Origin: Lineus longissimus
Lineage: Eukaryota > Nemertea > Pilidiophora > Heteronemertea > Lineidae
Length of the DNA stretch: 64,000 bases
Assembly (NCBI RefSeq): GCF_910592395.1
Contig: NC_088309.1
Location: 20,276,599-20,340,598, forward strand
Direction: 5' to 3'
Positions 63,001 through 64,000 of the stretch are shown piece after piece. The number at the start of each line of letters is the position of its first letter. The stretch's first letter is position 1. A program made the translations under genes and the position numbers. A model generated the notes under the pieces. That model made no database searches. It was not told the origin of the DNA and saw nothing but the letters and a program-made list of their open reading frames with translations.

Positions 63001-64000
63001 CTGAAAATACAGGAAAGAAAATTGATGAAACCACAGTTCTGATATCTTATTATTCAGTTTCAACGATGTTAAAGATATTCAGCTGTTTCATGTTCTGAAA
63101 AGAATGTTCAAGTCTGAAAGTTGATGATGTCATTTATAATGGACGTGTCCTGATCACAAGTGCTGAGAGTTCAACCAAAAATGATGTTTTGAAACTTCAG
63201 CCAATGTTTACAGCATTTTCTTCAACCAAAAATGATGCTATGAAACTTCAGCCCATGTTTACATTATTATCTATAACTCCTATTGACAGCGTCGAGTATC
63301 AGAAACGGTAATATTGATATGATATATAGTAATGCAGAAGATCGAATTAAAGATTGCCTGAGGTTACCTCAATAACAGGAAGTCAAGGACGCACGCCTAA
63401 AGCAAAACGCGATTCAATTTGGTATCAAAGACGGTGGAAAGGATTAGGAGGACATGCAACTGATGGGATGTCTGTACGGATTCAATATCAAAGTTTCTAC
63501 CCTTAAAGAATGCGCCCTGGCACAGAGCTATCTGTGGTCATTATTGGTCAGGCGGGGGGAGGGGGGTATCCTATTATGGAAAACTTCAGTGATAATATCC
63601 TCTAAATGGCTCGAAGTGAATACAGAGAATGGCAAGAAAATGGACCTCACTATATGTAGGTAACATCACACAGGGCTTGCGGCAAAATGCAAGTTTCATT
63701 TTAAAACCTAACAATTGCGTGGAAACTAGAAATTATTCAGGCAAACAAACTGGTGGAAAGCTTTTTAAGATGCATGGATAATGTCTTTTCCTAATTGGTA
63801 ATATCATAAAGTCAGATGGCACTGTCCAACCACAGCCTGAAGGCGTTTGACAATAATGGTAAGAACTGACTTGCCGAGGGTAGTACTTCCCCAAATCTTC
63901 TGATGACATTATCTAAATAACCATTCTAATTCATGTTGCAGCTGAACCCATTGCTTGAGGTGACAGATCACAACAAATACACTTTGTGTGTCTTTGTCTT
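63001..64000. other. upstream intron of the BAX-like gene; no exon found
   Basis: No BH3-like exon is visible. A 51-base tandem duplication (tcaaccaaaaatgatg unit) lies at about 63171-63260. Confidence 0.4.

Overview
This window is nuclear DNA from an animal. Several genes are cut into 40-330 base exons by GT-AG introns, poly-A signals occur downstream of stops, and the non-coding DNA carries MITE-like elements, minisatellites and a tRNA-derived SINE. The gene set (MYBBP1A, EIF4H, TP53I13, UBL7, a BAX-type BCL2 protein, a UDP-glycosyltransferase) together with intron sizes of mostly 0.1-1 kb suggests a bilaterian invertebrate, perhaps marine. I cannot place the species from the sequence alone. 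All exon models were built by hand from splice sites, reading phase and recognisable protein motifs.

Layout. 1-3998: no recognised gene. 3999-4990: last three exons of an unrecognised plus-strand gene. 5381-5964: piggyBac-like MITE. 7262-9471: 1.1 kb segment duplicated in tandem with hairpin motifs inside. 10702-10808: hairpin MITE. 11870-33627 (minus): MYBBP1A in about 32 exons. Its largest intron (19345-25276) holds a complete plus-strand UDP-glycosyltransferase reading frame (22970-24535) with one in-frame TGA, and a 1.5 kb repeat element (20326-21857). Other introns hold a fold-back element (25840-26530) and a minisatellite with a 239-base higher-order period (27700-28290). 33802-34110: SINE. 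36787-39925 (minus): EIF4H. 40940-44806 (minus): TP53I13-like secreted or membrane protein. 45000-48630: no gene seen. 48631-50006 (minus): unrecognised 312-residue protein, head-to-head with UBL7 (50185-53807, plus). 58569 to beyond 63000 (minus): last two coding exons of a BAX-like gene whose 5' exons lie outside the window.

The genes do not form one pathway. They are housekeeping and stress genes packed together: ribosome biogenesis and transcription (MYBBP1A), translation initiation (EIF4H), ubiquitin shuttling (UBL7), apoptosis (BAX-like, and a homologue of a p53-induced gene), and detoxification (UGT). Points most worth a second look: the nested UGT with its single internal stop, the BAX-like protein lacking the usual BH1 core residues, the large palindromic repeat element with 8-base flanking repeats, and the duplicated hairpin-rich segment.
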